A stretch of DNA of 64,000 bases. Source: Chlorokybus atmophyticus. Taxonomy: Eukaryota > Streptophyta > Chlorokybophyceae > Chlorokybales > Chlorokybaceae. Below the pieces are notes generated by a model. The model did no database searches. It was not told the origin of the DNA and worked only from the letters and a program-made list of their open reading frames with translations. The translations under genes were made by a program, and so were the position numbers. Location of the stretch: positions 98,294-162,293 of the forward strand of contig RHPI01003261.1 of NCBI GenBank assembly GCA_009103225.1. Direction: 5' to 3'. This document shows positions 26,044-39,288 of the stretch, piece by piece. Every line of letters starts with the position of its first letter. Positions within the stretch are counted from its first letter, which is position 1.

Positions 26044-27690
26044 TGCTATCAGCAGACCGCGGCTTGAAGACCCATTTTTCCCAGAATGGCGCACCCAGCA
26101 TCAATAATATTCTTGAGGCTCGCATCTCAGAAGACTTGATGGCGAAGCAACAAAGTCGCCTCAAAATTTTCAGCGGAACTGCGAATCGACCTTTGGCAGA
26201 GGTATGTTTTCAAGGGCAGGAGTATCACTCGAAGTGAGTAATTCAGATTCATTCATTCATTTCTCCATTTATGCAGAACTTTGCAAGTAACAGCATGCAA
26301 TTGTACTACTGATATTGTGCAGGAGATTGCGATGTACTTGGGCGTGGATCTTGGTCAGATCAAGATCAAGAAGTTTGCTGATGGAGAGATTTATGTTAAG
26401 ATAGAGGAGTCGATACGCGGGAAGGACGTGTTTCTTGTGCAACCAACATCACCACCAGCCAACGACCATTTGATGGAGTTGCTTATTATGATTGATGCAT
26501 GCCGACGAGCGTCTGCACGCACAATTACAGCTGTCATTCCGTACTTTGGCTATTCACGAGCAGATCGCAAGGTCCGAACCTGCATGCACTGTAATCGATA
26601 AAAACAAGATATAGGTCCGAAGCCATGCATGCACTGTTTGGTGTGCTAAGAATAACACAAGTCCTGAAAAGCCATGGCTTTGTGCTGATGTCTTTTGGCT
26701 CGTTCAACATTAGCTGGTGAGCAGGTATCCGGGCGAGAGTCCATTGCAGCAAAGCTTGTCTCCAACCTGATCACGGAGGCTGGTGCCAACCGTGTGCTTC
26801 TCCTAGACTTACATTCCGGGCAAGGCATGGGCTACTTCGACATCCCAGTTGATCATGTCTTTGGCCAGCCCGTCATTCTGGATTACCTCGCCAGTAAGAT
26901 GATTGACTCCCGAGACTTGGTGGTCGTGTCTCCTGATGTTGGCGGCGTGGCACGCGCCCGGCACTTTGCCAAGAAACTGTCTGATGCGCCGCTTGCCATC
27001 ATTGACAAGAGGAGATCAGCTCACAATGTTGCAGAGGTGATACAAGCAGGCAAATATTGCAAGCTGTGTTCTGGAATATAAAATAACGGACCCTGTTGGA
27101 AATGGTGTGTGAGCTGAATGTATGACCACTGCCAGGTGATGAACCTGATTGGCGATGTCAAGGGGAAGGTTGCGGTCATGGTTGATGACATGATCGACAC
27201 GGCGGGAACCATCACAAATGCCGCAGCTGTGCTGCATGAGGAGGGGGCACGTGAGGTTTACGCCTGCTGCACGCATGCTGTACTCAGGTATGCCTTTTCT
27301 GCTGATGTGTACTCTTGTAAACTGCAGCGGATTGCTTGGCAGTGGGCATCAAATGGCTTGCGGCATGTCCGTCATTACTGCGCACGAGTGTGCGCGCATA
27401 TGCGTGTGCGTGTGCTTGTCATACCATCGTGCCGGCGGGCATTGTGTGAAGGAGGAATGCTTGACCTGTTTGTGCTGTGCGAAATGCTGATGCACACCGT
27501 GGTACACAGCCCGCCTGCTGTGGAGCGCTTGTCAGGGGGCCTATTTCAGGAGGTTATTGTGACGAACTCCATCTCATTGACGAAAGACATGTATTTCCCG
27601 CAATTGACAGTGCTGTCTGTCGCCAACCTACTCGGTGAGACCATATGGCGGGTGCACGATGAAAGCTCCATCAGCAGCATATTCAACTAG
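26044..27690 (+). CDS. PRS: Ribose-phosphate pyrophosphokinase (PRPP synthetase), plant class I
   Basis: Exons 26044..26201, 26323..26571, 26725..27036, 27136..27287, 27510..27690, consistent phases. PRS makes PRPP from ribose-5-phosphate and ATP for nucleotide, His and Trp synthesis. Visible: FSGTANRPLAEEIA, FADGEIYVKIEESIRG, PTSPPANDHLMELL, flexible-loop Arg-Glu (GRESIAAKL), DLHSGQ, VVSPDVGG, KRR, and the PRPP-binding loop VMVDDMIDTAGTI; the end GETIWRVHDESS matches plant PRS1/2. The 5' exon is not settled: a Ser/Ala/Glu segment ending at a donor near 25790 (SRAG|GTGAGA) joins in phase but lacks an ATG, so a further 5' exon, probably with a transit peptide, is missing. Confidence 0.95.
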
Positions 27691-28414
27691 CGTGATTGTT
27701 GGTGGGCCAGACCACTCCAGTTTTGTAGATGTTTGTTTTGAGATTATTGTTCTTGTGGGCAAGTTGTTAATGCTGACATTACACCATGTATGCGGCCCGT
27801 GCTGCAAGTGATAATTCTGATCACAGATCCAGCTTGCAGCGCACCACACGTACAAGTAGTAGTATCACTTGCGCACGCGCAATGCTTACACCACACCACG
27901 CTCAAACCACATGCATTCATTTGGGCACAAATGAAAGTGTGCACAGCGAGTGTCGAGTTAACAGGAGACCAGCAAGGAAGCACCTGAAGTCCAAGTAGCA
28001 CGCAATAGCCAACTTGAATGCTGTCTTCGATTGTCCTTTGTGGTGATGATTAGGGTCAGCAGGTTTTCTTGCCACCTAAAATTATGGCCATCGCGGTTGA
28101 CCGGCAGCCATCTGCTAGTAGAATGCATGCATCTTACAAATGCATGCATCTTACAAATGCATGCGCGCTATGCATGCTGCATCTTTTGTACACACATCGT
28201 GGCAAAATTGCTCAGATAACAGTTATTGCGCAGTACCTACGTGATACTCACACAGGTTCAGCAACGGGACGCAACTACTGGACAACTGAACCAGCACAAG
28301 GTCTTGTGTGACCATTGGATGATGGTGGTAGCTGGATATCCTGATCTACACCAGCAACTTTCAACAAGCTGACGTCTGAAGTTCAGACATCCCTTGTAGG
28401 CCCCCAGATCCCAG
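27691..28414. other. Convergent 3' spacer
   Basis: Between PRS (plus) and the TCERG1-like gene (minus); holds a 17-bp tandem repeat at 28122-28163 and no gene I can see. Confidence 0.5.
28122..28163. repeat. 17-bp tandem repeat, ~2.5 copies
   Basis: Unit AATGCATGCATCTTACA repeated head to tail, built on the TGCATGCA palindrome common in this genome's spacers. Confidence 0.85.
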
Positions 28415-31400
28415 TTACCGTCGGACCCGGTCGCTGCCTCTCCTGCCATCCTCTGCATCCCGATGGCGCTCGCCATCATGTCGACTACTCCTGTCCCTGT
28501 CCCTGTCCTTATTGCTGCGCTCCAGCCTGTCCCGTTTGACTCTTTCTCGGTCCCAATCCATTGGTTTGTGCTCTTTTTCCGTATCCTGGTCGCGCCCGTC
28601 TCTGTCGCGCCTGGAATCCCTGTCATGCCGCGCCTCTTTGCGTTCAAAAGAATCAATGTGCTCTTGAAACAGCACTTCACGCATTGTTCTCGGCAGGCCG
28701 CTATAGCGGTCATCGCCCCTCAGCATATGCTTCGCATCGGACCACGACTTGGGTTTCTTATCTCTCCAAAAGCGTGCAGACAGCTTCTCACTGAGCAGCT
28801 CTCTGTAGTCCTGCTTGCAGCGCTGCAAATACAACACAACAGAGCATACCTGAGACACTGCCATCTTGCAAACTTTGTCGCTCACATGCAGCATGTGCAG
28901 CTCAGCCCACCTCTACTAACTTGGCATAGTACTCCTTGAATAACCTTTCTTGCTCGCTTGCATCCAGATCTGGAGCGTCGAAGCGCTCATCCTGTTCAAG
29001 CTTTCTTCGCACATCCGACCAAGTCACCTACGCAATGCAGCCCAGTTACCAGCGTTGTGTGCTGCGTTATGCTGTAGACACAAGTCTTTTGAACTGCGGG
29101 ACATGCATTGATTTCAAGTCAATGTGTACCTCAGCACTGGTCACTTTCTCAGCCAGCAGTTGCTGATAACCGTCAACGGCGTCTTGCTTGCGTAGTTTGG
29201 CACGCCGCTTGTCATTCTCCTCCTCATCGCGCTCCTTGCGCTTGCGCTCCTCTCTCTCATGAGCACGCAGTCGCTCCTGTATCACACATCACACAAGCAT
29301 CATTCCCTGGAACCTACCATCAGGGGATATTAGGAAAAGTCTACATGTCCACGCCACGCATGCAGTGAAAATGTTGCACGATAGGATACACGTGCTCACC
29401 TCCTCGCGCTGCTGATCTGCAACCGCCTTGCGAGCTTCAGACTCTGCAGCTTCCAATCCTCTGACATGGCGCACAAACAAGCGTTCCCGCTCATCACGCC
29501 CAAGCGCTTCATACCGTGGGTCATCTGCAAGCTCCTCTTTGACCTGCAAAGAGATGCATTGGAACTGAGGTTTTTGTGCAATGGCCTTATGGCATGCTTT
29601 TGCTTACTGCCAACGTACACACTCACATTGAACCAGCGGGCATTTGCTTTCACATTGTGCTCGCCAAGCAGCTCAAGAAACTCCCTCTCAGCTTTCAGCT
29701 GGCGCTCCTTCTTTTTCTCTTCTTCTGCCTTTCGCAAAGGTAAGGTCCTGCAGCCATCATAAGTTGTTCAGTGCACAAGCTCGCTCCATCATGTCCCACC
29801 CGCACACGCAAGTCAGACCCTCAGCAGCACTAACAGACCGCTCAAGAAGTATAGCTTCTCTTTCTTTGGGTTCCAAGGCGTTGAACCGAGGATCGTCACC
29901 CCACGTCTGCGCCAAATCGTCGCACTTTGTCTCCCAAGTAATCACCTGCACAATAGTCAGCATCAGCAGGATGCACGCTCCCAACCTGGTACCAGTCCTG
30001 ATGAATATGCATGGCTGCAAAGCAGCATGAACACACTGCTGAGCACGGCTAGTTGCATGTTCCAATACATACAAAATGTTGTCATGTTCACAAGACCTCC
30101 TGTTAACTGTATTTGGAATCTCGAGTCTGCAGATGTAGCACATAACAAACTCGCACAACAGGTCAGAGGCGTCACAAAAAGGTTTGGGGTTGGTACTACT
30201 GCGGTACATGGAGGGATAAGGCCAGGGGTGCTGTTACCTTTGCAACAAGGCGTGAGACGGGAGAACAACTGACTCGTGCCACACACAGCAGAAGGTTCCA
30301 GGCAGCCAAAGCTGTTGTCGGCTCTAACATCAACACAAGTAGAGATGCAGCAATGCACACAGTTGAGGTGCGGCTGTGACAGCGTGTTGTTGCCAAAAAA
30401 ACCAACTCGACACGTGCGTACTGAAAGTCACGCAAGGCCCACATCATGCACCCACCTCTGTGGCTTCGTCAAGCAGCTGGCGGAAGCCATCGACAGCAAT
30501 GCGCAATGCTGCCCGCCTCTCTTTGCGCTCCTCTTCAGCCCTTGTCTTCACATAGTGCTCAAACAACGCACGGCGTTCTGCATGCGTCGGAACAAACTGC
30601 ACAGAACTAAACCTCTCAGCAAGGCAGAAAGAAAAGGCCGCGCGCAATACTATTGCTGCAATACGGCACTAGTCTTACATTTGCGCAGAGCACGAGCCCT
30701 TGCCTTGAATCTGGGGTCATAAATAATCTTCGGGAGCTCCTTCTCCCACTTTGAGAAGGGCAACACACCCTTCTCCTTCAGCATGTCCTGTTTCCCCGGC
30801 CGCGACGTCAGCGGGCATGTAATATAAACCATATGATCTGGGCAATGAAAGGAACAAGACAAAGAAACAACAACAACAATACAGCATTACTCTGAAGTGC
30901 TCTGCACGCTCCTCTTTCGTGAGTTTCTTGCCGTAAATTTCCGGCTGGGCTGCCTCCTCCTCCTCCTCCTCGCTAGACTCGCTCTCAGCTTTATGGGCAG
31001 GGGGCGCCTCCGGAATGGGTAGAACTAACTTCTCCTCTGGAGGGGTGGATGGAGCCACGCTGGCGTCTGCCAGCTTCTTTTTGACAGCTTCCAGTGGTGC
31101 TTTAACTGGTTGGGCCTCAGCAACGGGTTCCTGAGCTGAAGTCGCTTCCTTTCCTGTGGGCTGTGCTGTACGGTCGGCAAGTTCAGCAGGCACTTGCCAG
31201 CTTGTTTCCTGCCAACAGCATTGCATCCGTCAAACCAAAGGTTTGCAAATGCAATGCGCCTTATGGCGGCATGTAGACTGATGTATAAAGATAATATGTA
31301 CCTTGGTTTTGGCGTTGTAGTAATACTTCTTGCCATCGTCTGTGTGGACAATTGCCCAGCCTGTCCCCTTGACCTTGTCTCTGCACACCACCACGACTCT

Positions 31401-32896
31401 GTACCTCAGTATGCTTCTTACCAATGCTGCCACATGCGACAAGGATGACAATACCACTTCAAACAGTAATGCTGGCCGCATTGATGGTCGCTTACACAGA
31501 TACTGGCCGTGGCTGCGCGTTCACCTTCGTTGACTGCACATAAGATGCAAACCAAGTTACAACTACCGTGCAATTTGCAATCAGTGACAGCAGAGTTGCA
31601 CACGCCCCACCTCTCCCTTGAAGCCTTTTGGTTTGGTATATGTGGACTGTCCAGTCCGCGCATTGAAGTAATAGATGACGCCATTTGCATTGTGCGCAGT
31701 CCAGTCTGCCGCATCCTGCCCAGCCGCATCTTCAGCGACATCAACATGCTTTACAGCCGGCGCGGGGCCCTCGGGCATGAACCCTGGCCTGGTTGGCACG
31801 AGCAGCGGCGGCGGGTAAAGCCCTGGAGGCACTGGGTAAGGCGGTCCCGGACGATGGGGTGGGATGCCAGGTGGCAGATGCGATGCGAAGGGCCTGGGTG
31901 GGCCATACGGACCTGACCCTAAGGCCATTCTTGGGCCCGGGGCAGTCCCTAGCGCCCCACCAAGTGGCCCATGCTCATGCTCGAGCTGACCATCTGCGTG
32001 AGGATCCTGGAACCCAGGCGTGGGACCTGACCCTAACACGGGACCTACGCCTGGCGGTGATGTGAAGCCGCCATGCAAGGGAGGAGTAGGCCCTTGGCCT
32101 GGTATGCTGCTGGGTCCTTGTACAGGAACACCAGGCGGCCCGGGGAAGCCAAGTGTGGGTCGCCCTGACAACTGCACAGCAACAATCAATAAGGTGAACA
32201 GTAACGGCTGTGAAGGCTACTCACGCGAGAGACCCCAATGCTATGAAGCTCACTGCTCAGTACCTAATCGCATGCTAACAAACACAGCCAGGTGAGCAAA
32301 GGATTGAACATGCATGTGGATTTGCGCGTTGCGATGGGATAAAGGTCACACTGCAGGCAAGTCAAGCGGGCATGTGGCTTGTTGCAACATCCGGCATTGT
32401 TCGTTCAGTAGCACTATCCTGTTAACATCTGGCTAAGCACATGAACAAGAACTGCACACACTCATGTCGCTTGCGCGGCACTTGAAAGCATGCACTGTAT
32501 TACTTTAGTAATCAGTGATTCCATTGTGACTGGCACAGCCAGGTGCTGCCTTGCACGTATCAAAGCCAGCACTGGCCAATCAGCTGGCAGCAAGCAACGG
32601 ATTGGTTTGCTCAGTACTGCCCAGAGGATTGGCCCGTGCATATGCTAACTGTGTGAAACAACAACAGCATACCCTATCGCAGTGGCGTTTCTTACCTCAG
32701 AGGGCGGTGCATGCGGCCATGGTGGTGGGTGACCGTTACCACCAGCTCCTTCTGGCGGCCGAATGTGCGGCGGTCCGGGGAGCGGCTGCACCACCGCTGG
32801 CCGCTGTTGCTGATGCCCCGGTGACGGAGGAAGCTGCTGCTGCTGCAGTGCCGCAGCATGCTCACCAAGAGGCCTGTCCTGCTCAGGACTTTGCAT
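28415..32896 (-). CDS. PRP40C: TCERG1/PRP40C-like WW- and FF-domain factor
   Basis: Thirteen exons: complement(32696..32896, 31611..32171, 31496..31533, 31302..31380, 30891..31208, 30704..30787, 30456..30596, 29839..29945, 29627..29747, 29400..29543, 29130..29276, 28911..29027, 28415..28822), 821 residues. The family links RNA polymerase II CTD with the splicing machinery. Order: Gln/Pro/Gly-rich N-terminus; WW1 (DWTAHNANGVIYYFNARTG); WW2 split over exons (GWAIVHTDDGKKYYYNAKTK/ETSWQVP); acidic linker; five FF modules (for example LPFSKWEKELPKIIYDPRF, WGDDPRFNAL, LADDPRYEAL, LEQDERFDA, LRGDDRYSGL); Arg-Asp tail. WW1 has a Tyr where the second Trp normally lies (STYTKPKG). The intron after exon 30704..30787 uses a GC donor. 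A 38-bp microexon sits at 31496..31533. Confidence 0.93.
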
Positions 32897-33842
32897 TATC
32901 TGGCAGCACCCGCCTTGAGCTCGGCCTTGATGGCTTCCTCCCTTTTTTGCAAGCTACGGCCTAACCTACTGGAAGCGACTGCCGCAACAACAGCGCCCAG
33001 GCATGAGCCTATGGCGCAAGCTTGAGCTGCTAGTGAATTGAACAACAGCAGCCTTGACTGTTGCTGAAAATGTCCAGAGTTTTCAGGTCAAGTTGCTTAA
33101 CTCCTCAAGCCATGCCGATCCTGAGACAGCTGGCAGTCCCGCCCCACCATGGCAAGTGCATGCATGCCGGCACGCCCGCCCGCCGCCCGCCGCCCGCACC
33201 GCTCACCCCACAGAGGACACAAACCCTATCACTGCCTCTTCCACGCGCTCTGATTGTTCCGTGAATGGCGTTTCAACTTCAAACTTTCAAGTCTTCTGTC
33301 ATTGTTCCATGCAGCAAGTGCTTTGAATAAACTCTGTACGTCCGCTTTCACTGACGCACGCCTTCCATAAAGGGTGCCTTGTTTGCAGCCTGGAGATTGA
33401 AGCGCACAACTCAACAACATACCAACTTGCTTACGAAGACATAACCTGTTCGTAGATACGTCATGCATCTTCGCTCAGGATGTCACATTATGCAGTCTGT
33501 GTACTTGGATTGTGCTGACTGCGTTGTGCTGCAGAGTTGCACAGGTGTGGGTGACACAACACTCCTATTTTGTGCTTACACACATAGCACAGGATGCGCC
33601 GAAGAAGCCTTTGCCCACTTGCAGACGGTGTGATACTGTGATCACCTCAAACCCATGCTCAATCAACACATGACAATGTGATGACTGCATACAACGCATG
33701 TCCCCGCGCTGCAACTGGTGCCACAATCTCTATAGCAAAAGATGCATTGATTTATACAAACTGCAACTAACTTCTCGGGCTAAGGTGCTGGAGTGCAGCG
33801 AGCTACTAACTAGGGAAACAACTGAGTTTCAACACGCATGCG
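32897..33842. other. Spacer upstream of the TCERG1-like gene
   Basis: About 950 bp between two minus-strand genes; promoter of the TCERG1-like gene and 3' end of the DnaJ gene. It holds a short CCCGCCCG-rich tract near 33175. No gene seen; plus-strand frames here are antisense to coding or chance. Confidence 0.5.
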
Positions 33843-36544
33843 TTAAGTCGAGTTGTCTGCTGCGCGCTTCTCCATTACATGCCTCATGGCGTCCTCCATC
33901 AGGACCTTTGCTGTCTTGGTGCGGATGTCACCCGTCTCCTGCGGCGCAACGGCCTCTTGGAAGATACGGCCCAACACACGCAGGCCCTTCGCCCGCGCCT
34001 TCAGCACCGCCGGACTGGTGCTGGATGGAGACACTGGTGAGGAAGCACTTGCGTACAATGCCTGCAATTGTTCAACCCTGGTCAGCATGGCGCATGCACA
34101 GACCATGAACATACAACAAGCAGACAGCTGGCAGTGTCGCTTGACTTGAGGCTTTTGTGTGCAACCCATCCATGTGTCATACCATTGTCAACACTGCTAC
34201 GATTCTCACCATGTGGCAGACCCTTTGCAACGTGGCCTCAATGTCAAGAATGTTCGCTCTCCACATTGCGTCCAGCATGAGGGGTAACGACTCTTCCATC
34301 AGCAATTCAACGGAAGGACCTTTATCGTTGCCCGGGCGACCCATGGCTTCAGCAATGTTCTTGGCTGCCAACTGCCTTTCCATTCGCTGTTGCGCTTGGT
34401 GCACTTTCAATGCGGCGCCTAGTGCTGCAAATTGTGACCGTAATGTGTGCCCTTTCCTCCTGCACACACGCCAACAACGACTGTAAGCAATGAAGCTCTC
34501 AACCCACAAGTGCCACAGAAGTAAAAATTACCGAGCATCACACATTGCTAATGCATACACCGTGCAAGCACAACCCCTTACTTGAGCATGGTCAGGCCGC
34601 CCTCAAAACCTCCCAACGCTTCACACGCCTTGCTTTCATACATGTAACCAATTGTATGCAGCATGGTTTCGCCATATGAAGCAGATGCCAGTGTTGCAGC
34701 CTCTGCGATCATGGCTTCAACAAAGCCTGCCTCATCGCCCTCAACCCATCGTCGCAACAATGCGCACAGCAGTGTAGCCAAGCGTACTTCCCGCTCATGC
34801 TGACTCTGCTTCAACTCGCCGGCGCTCATCTCTCCTCCCGCACATGCTAACGCTGCCAGCTTCAACTCGCCTACCAAGTGCTCAAAGCGATCGCTGCCAA
34901 ACAACATGGCAAAGAAAGCCGCAGAGTCCATGAAGTTGACGTCCAGCCCTTCCTTGCCATGCTTGTCATACTTAGCTCGCAAGTCTGGATCGCACAACAC
35001 CTGCACCCAAGCACTGCATGTTTACCAACCGTGAAAGTAAACTCCAGCCCAATGCAGGGCTGCCCACCAGATGCAATGCTTACCTGATATGCTTCCCCAA
35101 TGGCCTGAAACCGTGCATTGGCATCAGGGTCGTCAGGGTTCTTATCTGCACGTATAATGCTTCAGGACGATGCGAAGCGCATGCAGATCACATTACAAGC
35201 AACCCAGCTCATCTATGGAAATGTCCTGATTTTGCCTTGTAACCCCTTCGTAGCACACCTGGATGCAGCTGGCGGGCGAGTATGTAGTAACTGCGCTTGA
35301 TTTCTTCCGGAGAAGCATTTGGCGTAACTCCAAGCAAATCATAGTAACTTTTTTCTGACACGAAACCATCCAAGCCTCCATCCTCACGCAACCGCTGCAA
35401 TGTGCGTTTATAGTTGAGTATACACGTTAGACAGGCAACTCGTGCACACCTGATCAAGTGTTGCAAAGGGTACCTGGCGATGCCGTTGCCGAGCATTGCT
35501 AAACACATCGTTTTCGACAGTCAAAGCTAAGACTGGCGGATCAACCCACTCTCGCAGCTTGTCATCCCAGATTCGTCCATTTGCCTGTAGCAGCATGATG
35601 TACATCACCTTGCACAGTGCAATAGCACTATACTCTACCTTATGGTGCCGGCAACTGCACCTAGCAACTGTCAACCGATGCTTGAACTGCAAGCTAGTCA
35701 AGACAGGCCTTTCAAAGCTTACACATTACATGACAATGTGCTCTACAATGCTGTTGCTGCCCTAATGCTCCTTGCAGTAACTGTAGAACATTTGGCCATG
35801 TAAGGTGAAGAATCGTAACTAGTTGATTTTCTCAAAATCGCGCATCCGCAAATCTCCTGTCCACTGTGCACTACCAGGAGGGTGCAACATGCAACATACA
35901 GCCTACCTGCTGTTGGATGGCTTTAGGTGTGTTGGCCAGGCCTCTCCCAATCTGAGCAACGCCCACGCACACTCCAGCAACCGGCAGGACAACAGCGCCC
36001 ATGAGCCCTACGCCAACACCCTTTGCAAACCCCTTGGGACCCTCTTGCATGGCTCCAACAGCTGGTGCTGCCACAAGCCCAACTGCTCCAGCGACCACTC
36101 CTTTGGCTATCGACTGTACGCATAATAAGTAGCTCATGATTAGTAGCGCATAGATGACACCTGGGCAGGCTATGGGAGAACAAGTGAACGCTGACTTGCA
36201 AGTATGCCTAAAGGCGCTATAAGCTACCACATGCTTATATGGTTGTACTGTATGGTATTAGTACTTCATACCGGCATGCACAGGTCACGCACTTGACCAT
36301 ACCTGCCCCGCTTAGGTGGGATCTAGCTAATAACACGTGTGTGACAGGCAAGGTGTAATGTTCAGAAGCCCAATGAGTAACAGAGACAAGTAGACAGCGA
36401 CTTGCAAAAGTTGTTGTCTCTCACCTTGAGACCAGAAGCAGTGCCAGCAACCACGTTTTTGGGTTTGCGTAAGGAGAAAAGCGGCTCCATGTCCGGCAGC
36501 TCACTGCCGTTCATGACAGCCTCCACTTCGCTTGAAGCCCCCAT
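33843..36544 (-). CDS. J-domain protein with DnaJ-X C-terminal domain
   Basis: Eight exons: complement(36425..36544, 35907..36113, 35474..35584, 35259..35394, 35084..35145, 34582..35000, 34210..34459, 33843..34061), 507 residues, phases consistent. The N-terminus has a Gly/Ala/Val-rich region (GVVAGAVGLVAAPAVGA, GVGVGLMGAVVLPVAG), hydrophobic and probably membrane-interacting. Next is a WDDKLREWVDP segment and the J domain (SYYDLLGVTPNASPEEIKRSYY) with HPD formed across the 35259/35145 splice (CAT-CCA-G|AT), then the DnaJ-X domain (FFAMLFGSDRFEHLVGEL onward). Known plant relatives recruit Hsp70; localisation here is inferred. ATG 36542-36544. Confidence 0.93.
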
Positions 36545-37275
36545 GGCGACAACGCCGCTGGTGCAGCCTACCCTAGCAACTAGTCCGCCAGGCCTGAGCT
36601 CACGCACTCAGCAAGCCGAGCATATGACTGCAGCAAGCAGCACTGCTGGCTCAGCGCATGGAACAATATGCCGCCGTCGCTTCTAACCAGCCAGTCAACT
36701 TTTGCAACAGCACGCACAAGCTAGCTGGGCACGCTAATCATGCTGCTGTTCAATGCTGCTACCAAAAAGACGCAGCAAAAAGATGCTGTCTCGGCTCCCG
36801 CGAGACCCACAACTCCAGCGAGTTGCTGGCAGCAACAGCCGAACCACTACACTACTGTAGCAGCTTGTCACATCAACCAGCACGGCCTGGTAGCACAGAT
36901 CAACCTAAGCCTCAGGCCCTAAGCCCTCCAGCCTATTGCAGTATACAGCGACACAGAGCGCCACGTAACCAACCAAGCAGGGAGGAACGAGCGTTTGAGG
37001 GAACCTCCCTTCAAGATGGGGCACAGATTATTACAGCTGCAGTACGCGTCTTTGCAGAAGCAGGTGGCTGCGCTGCGCAGCCACACCAACAAGGGCCACC
37101 ACCCCCACCACCGCCACCGTCGCCCACTTTGCCCGCCTCGCACGCACGCAGCAGGTACTCTGTATGTCGACGAGCCGAGAAGATGCGTAACTGCGGTACC
37201 AGACGTATATCAAACTCCTTCGCGATACCAGTCGGTGTTACACTGCCACGTGGCAAGTGGGTGGCGACGGGAGTT

Positions 37276-37307
<32 letters not shown>

Positions 37308-37525
37308 TACCCGGGGTTGTCGTACAGGGTTTGTACGTAGTCTGTGATAATCAAGCTGCAACACTCGGTAAACGCCATTGTAGAAGGTTTGTGAGCCAAA
37401 AAGGGGTCGTTGCTTTGCGGAGGGTGGCGCGTAGGGTTTCGCAGCTAAAAGGCACAGAGGTGGAGGTCGTCGTCGTTAGTCGTCGCCTTCGTTGACATCT
37501 ACGCTGCTTGTGAGGTCTCTACAAG
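36545..37525. other. Divergent promoter region, DnaJ / SAF4
   Basis: Nearly 1 kb between divergent starts. It contains a GCG/GCC repeat near 37275-37303, a CCACCACC tract near 37095-37120, and TAGGGTTT (telo-box core) at 37432-37439, 87 bp from the SAF4 ATG. A 229-codon plus frame (36658-37347) overlaps it but is low-complexity and unrecognised. Confidence 0.5.
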
Positions 37526-39288
37526 ATGGTAGGTGTCATGGCGCCTATCATTCAATTCTGATGTTGGCGTAGGCAAAATTCAACCTGTTGTTTTGTAGTT
37601 GCCCGGTGCTCAGCTTTTTGGTATTGTTGTGCAGTCGACGTTAGCTGCGGCGCGAGCCGATAACTTCTACTTCCCGCCGGAATGGACACCAGAACAGGTC
37701 AGTCATGCAATGCGGTAGACTGTTTGAGCAATCTCCCATGCGTCCTTGCTACATATGCTAATTGCATGTGTGCAGGGATCATTAAACAAATTCCACGGAT
37801 CACATGGCGCCCTTGGCGATCGTGCGAGAAAGCTGGATCAGGGCATTCTCATCATTCGGTAAGTTGTGTTGCGGGTAAATTCGAAAAACACTAATAATAA
37901 TGCTGTGGCCCAGGGCCAGTGGAAGGTTACTGAATACTGCACCTTGCATGCAGATTCGAGATGCCATTCAATGTTTGGTGCTTGGGCTGCAAAAGCATGA
38001 TTGCAAAAGGTACGTGCTGCACGGACTTGATTAACCATCTTGCCAGATTGCTTGTCATTATTGAATGTACTGCTTATATCTACCAACATGCAGGTGTCCG
38101 TTTCAATGCGGAGAAGAAGCAGATTGGAAAGTACCTGTCTTCGAAGATATGGTCTTTTACAATGAAGGCACCATGCTGCAGGCAAACCATTGAGATACAC
38201 ACGGACCCAAAGAACGCAGAATACATTGTGGTACGCATCCCCGTTACCAGCTTGCCAGAATTTGATGACGGGCATAAATCAAACATGTTGCACGATTGCA
38301 TTAGACTAGATTCACATGTTGACTTTGCCTGCCCTTCTGACAGGTGCAAGGAGCTGAGCGCAAAATTGAAACATATGAGGCTGTGGATGCCGAGGTGCTA
38401 GAGCTTGCTGGTGACGAAGGCAAGTTGTCACTGCGCCAACCGTAGTTGGGCATTTTGCCTGCGCGTAAGGCTGCTGTACTTATTGAACCTTTGGCCTGAC
38501 GCGCGGTTGCTCTCTCAGATAAGGAAAGGTTGAATGACCCGCTTGCTCGTCTGGAGCATGTAGAAGATGACGCGCGTCGTGCTCAAGAAGAAGCTCCCAG
38601 GCTTGCACGGATACAGGTATGATCTGATACACTGGCTCAATGGCTTGGTGGTGCTGCTGCAATGTCCCATCAGTTGAACAACACTCATACACTGGAGCTT
38701 GTGCAGAGAATGAATGCAGAGCGACATGGACAGGACTACTCCCGCAACAAGGCTTTGCGAAAGACGCTGCGTGTAAGTTCCGGCCTGTATTGCATTAAAT
38801 GATTCATGTTTTGTACTTCCTTGCATCGTGCTTAACTTGGCCAAGTCTGCACGCAAGGCCCTCCTGCCGCCAATCCTGTGTTGCTTAACAATAGTTGTGC
38901 ACACAAGTTCACTGACATGCGACTCGGCATGCAGGATCAAAAGAAACGGGTCGCAGCAGAAGAATCGGAAGCCAGGGCCAAGGGGCTGGCCATCCGGTTG
39001 CTGCCAGCAGCTACAAGCGACGCAGAACAGGCGTCTGCAACCGTCTTTGCTTCAGCCGATCCTCGCAGAGAGTCTCCCTTTGTACAAAAACGGGCTGTCA
39101 AGCGCGCGGCTATTCGGGCCTCATCAATTTTTGCACCCTCAAGTAACAGCGCAACGCCGTTGGTGTCTTCGAGTTCTATCGGTGCCAAGGCCAGGTTGTT
39201 AGCAAAACGCGCGAGAGTAGATGCTGCAGGCGCATTCAGGTTGGCCAGTTCGGGCATCCCGCGTGCACCGCGTGCTAACAGGACGTGA
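37526..39288 (+). CDS. SAF4: SAF4/CCDC130-type splicing factor (CWC16/YJU2 family)
   Basis: Nine exons: 37526..37528, 37635..37697, 37776..37858, 37954..38009, 38094..38230, 38344..38419, 38519..38616, 38707..38772, 38935..39288; 311 residues. CWC16 proteins act at the catalytic spliceosome; CCDC130/SAF4 is the YJU2 paralogue group beginning near [15 protein letters not shown]. Visible: [20 protein letters not shown], a zinc-binding CxxC pair (WCLGCKSMI) with a later CC, then a coiled, charged C-terminus. The first coding exon appears to hold only the ATG (ATG|GTAGGT), because family members start MS-[ST]-LAAARADN. The intron at 38420 has a GC donor (GAAG|GCAAGT). Confidence 0.93.

Noticed and set aside
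32551-32964. 137-codon plus frame with an Ala-rich middle
   Set aside because: Antisense to the first exon of the TCERG1-like gene.
36658-37347. 229-codon plus-strand frame between the DnaJ and SAF4 genes
   Set aside because: Low-complexity Pro and Ala runs, no family, and it fills the whole divergent promoter; treated as chance.
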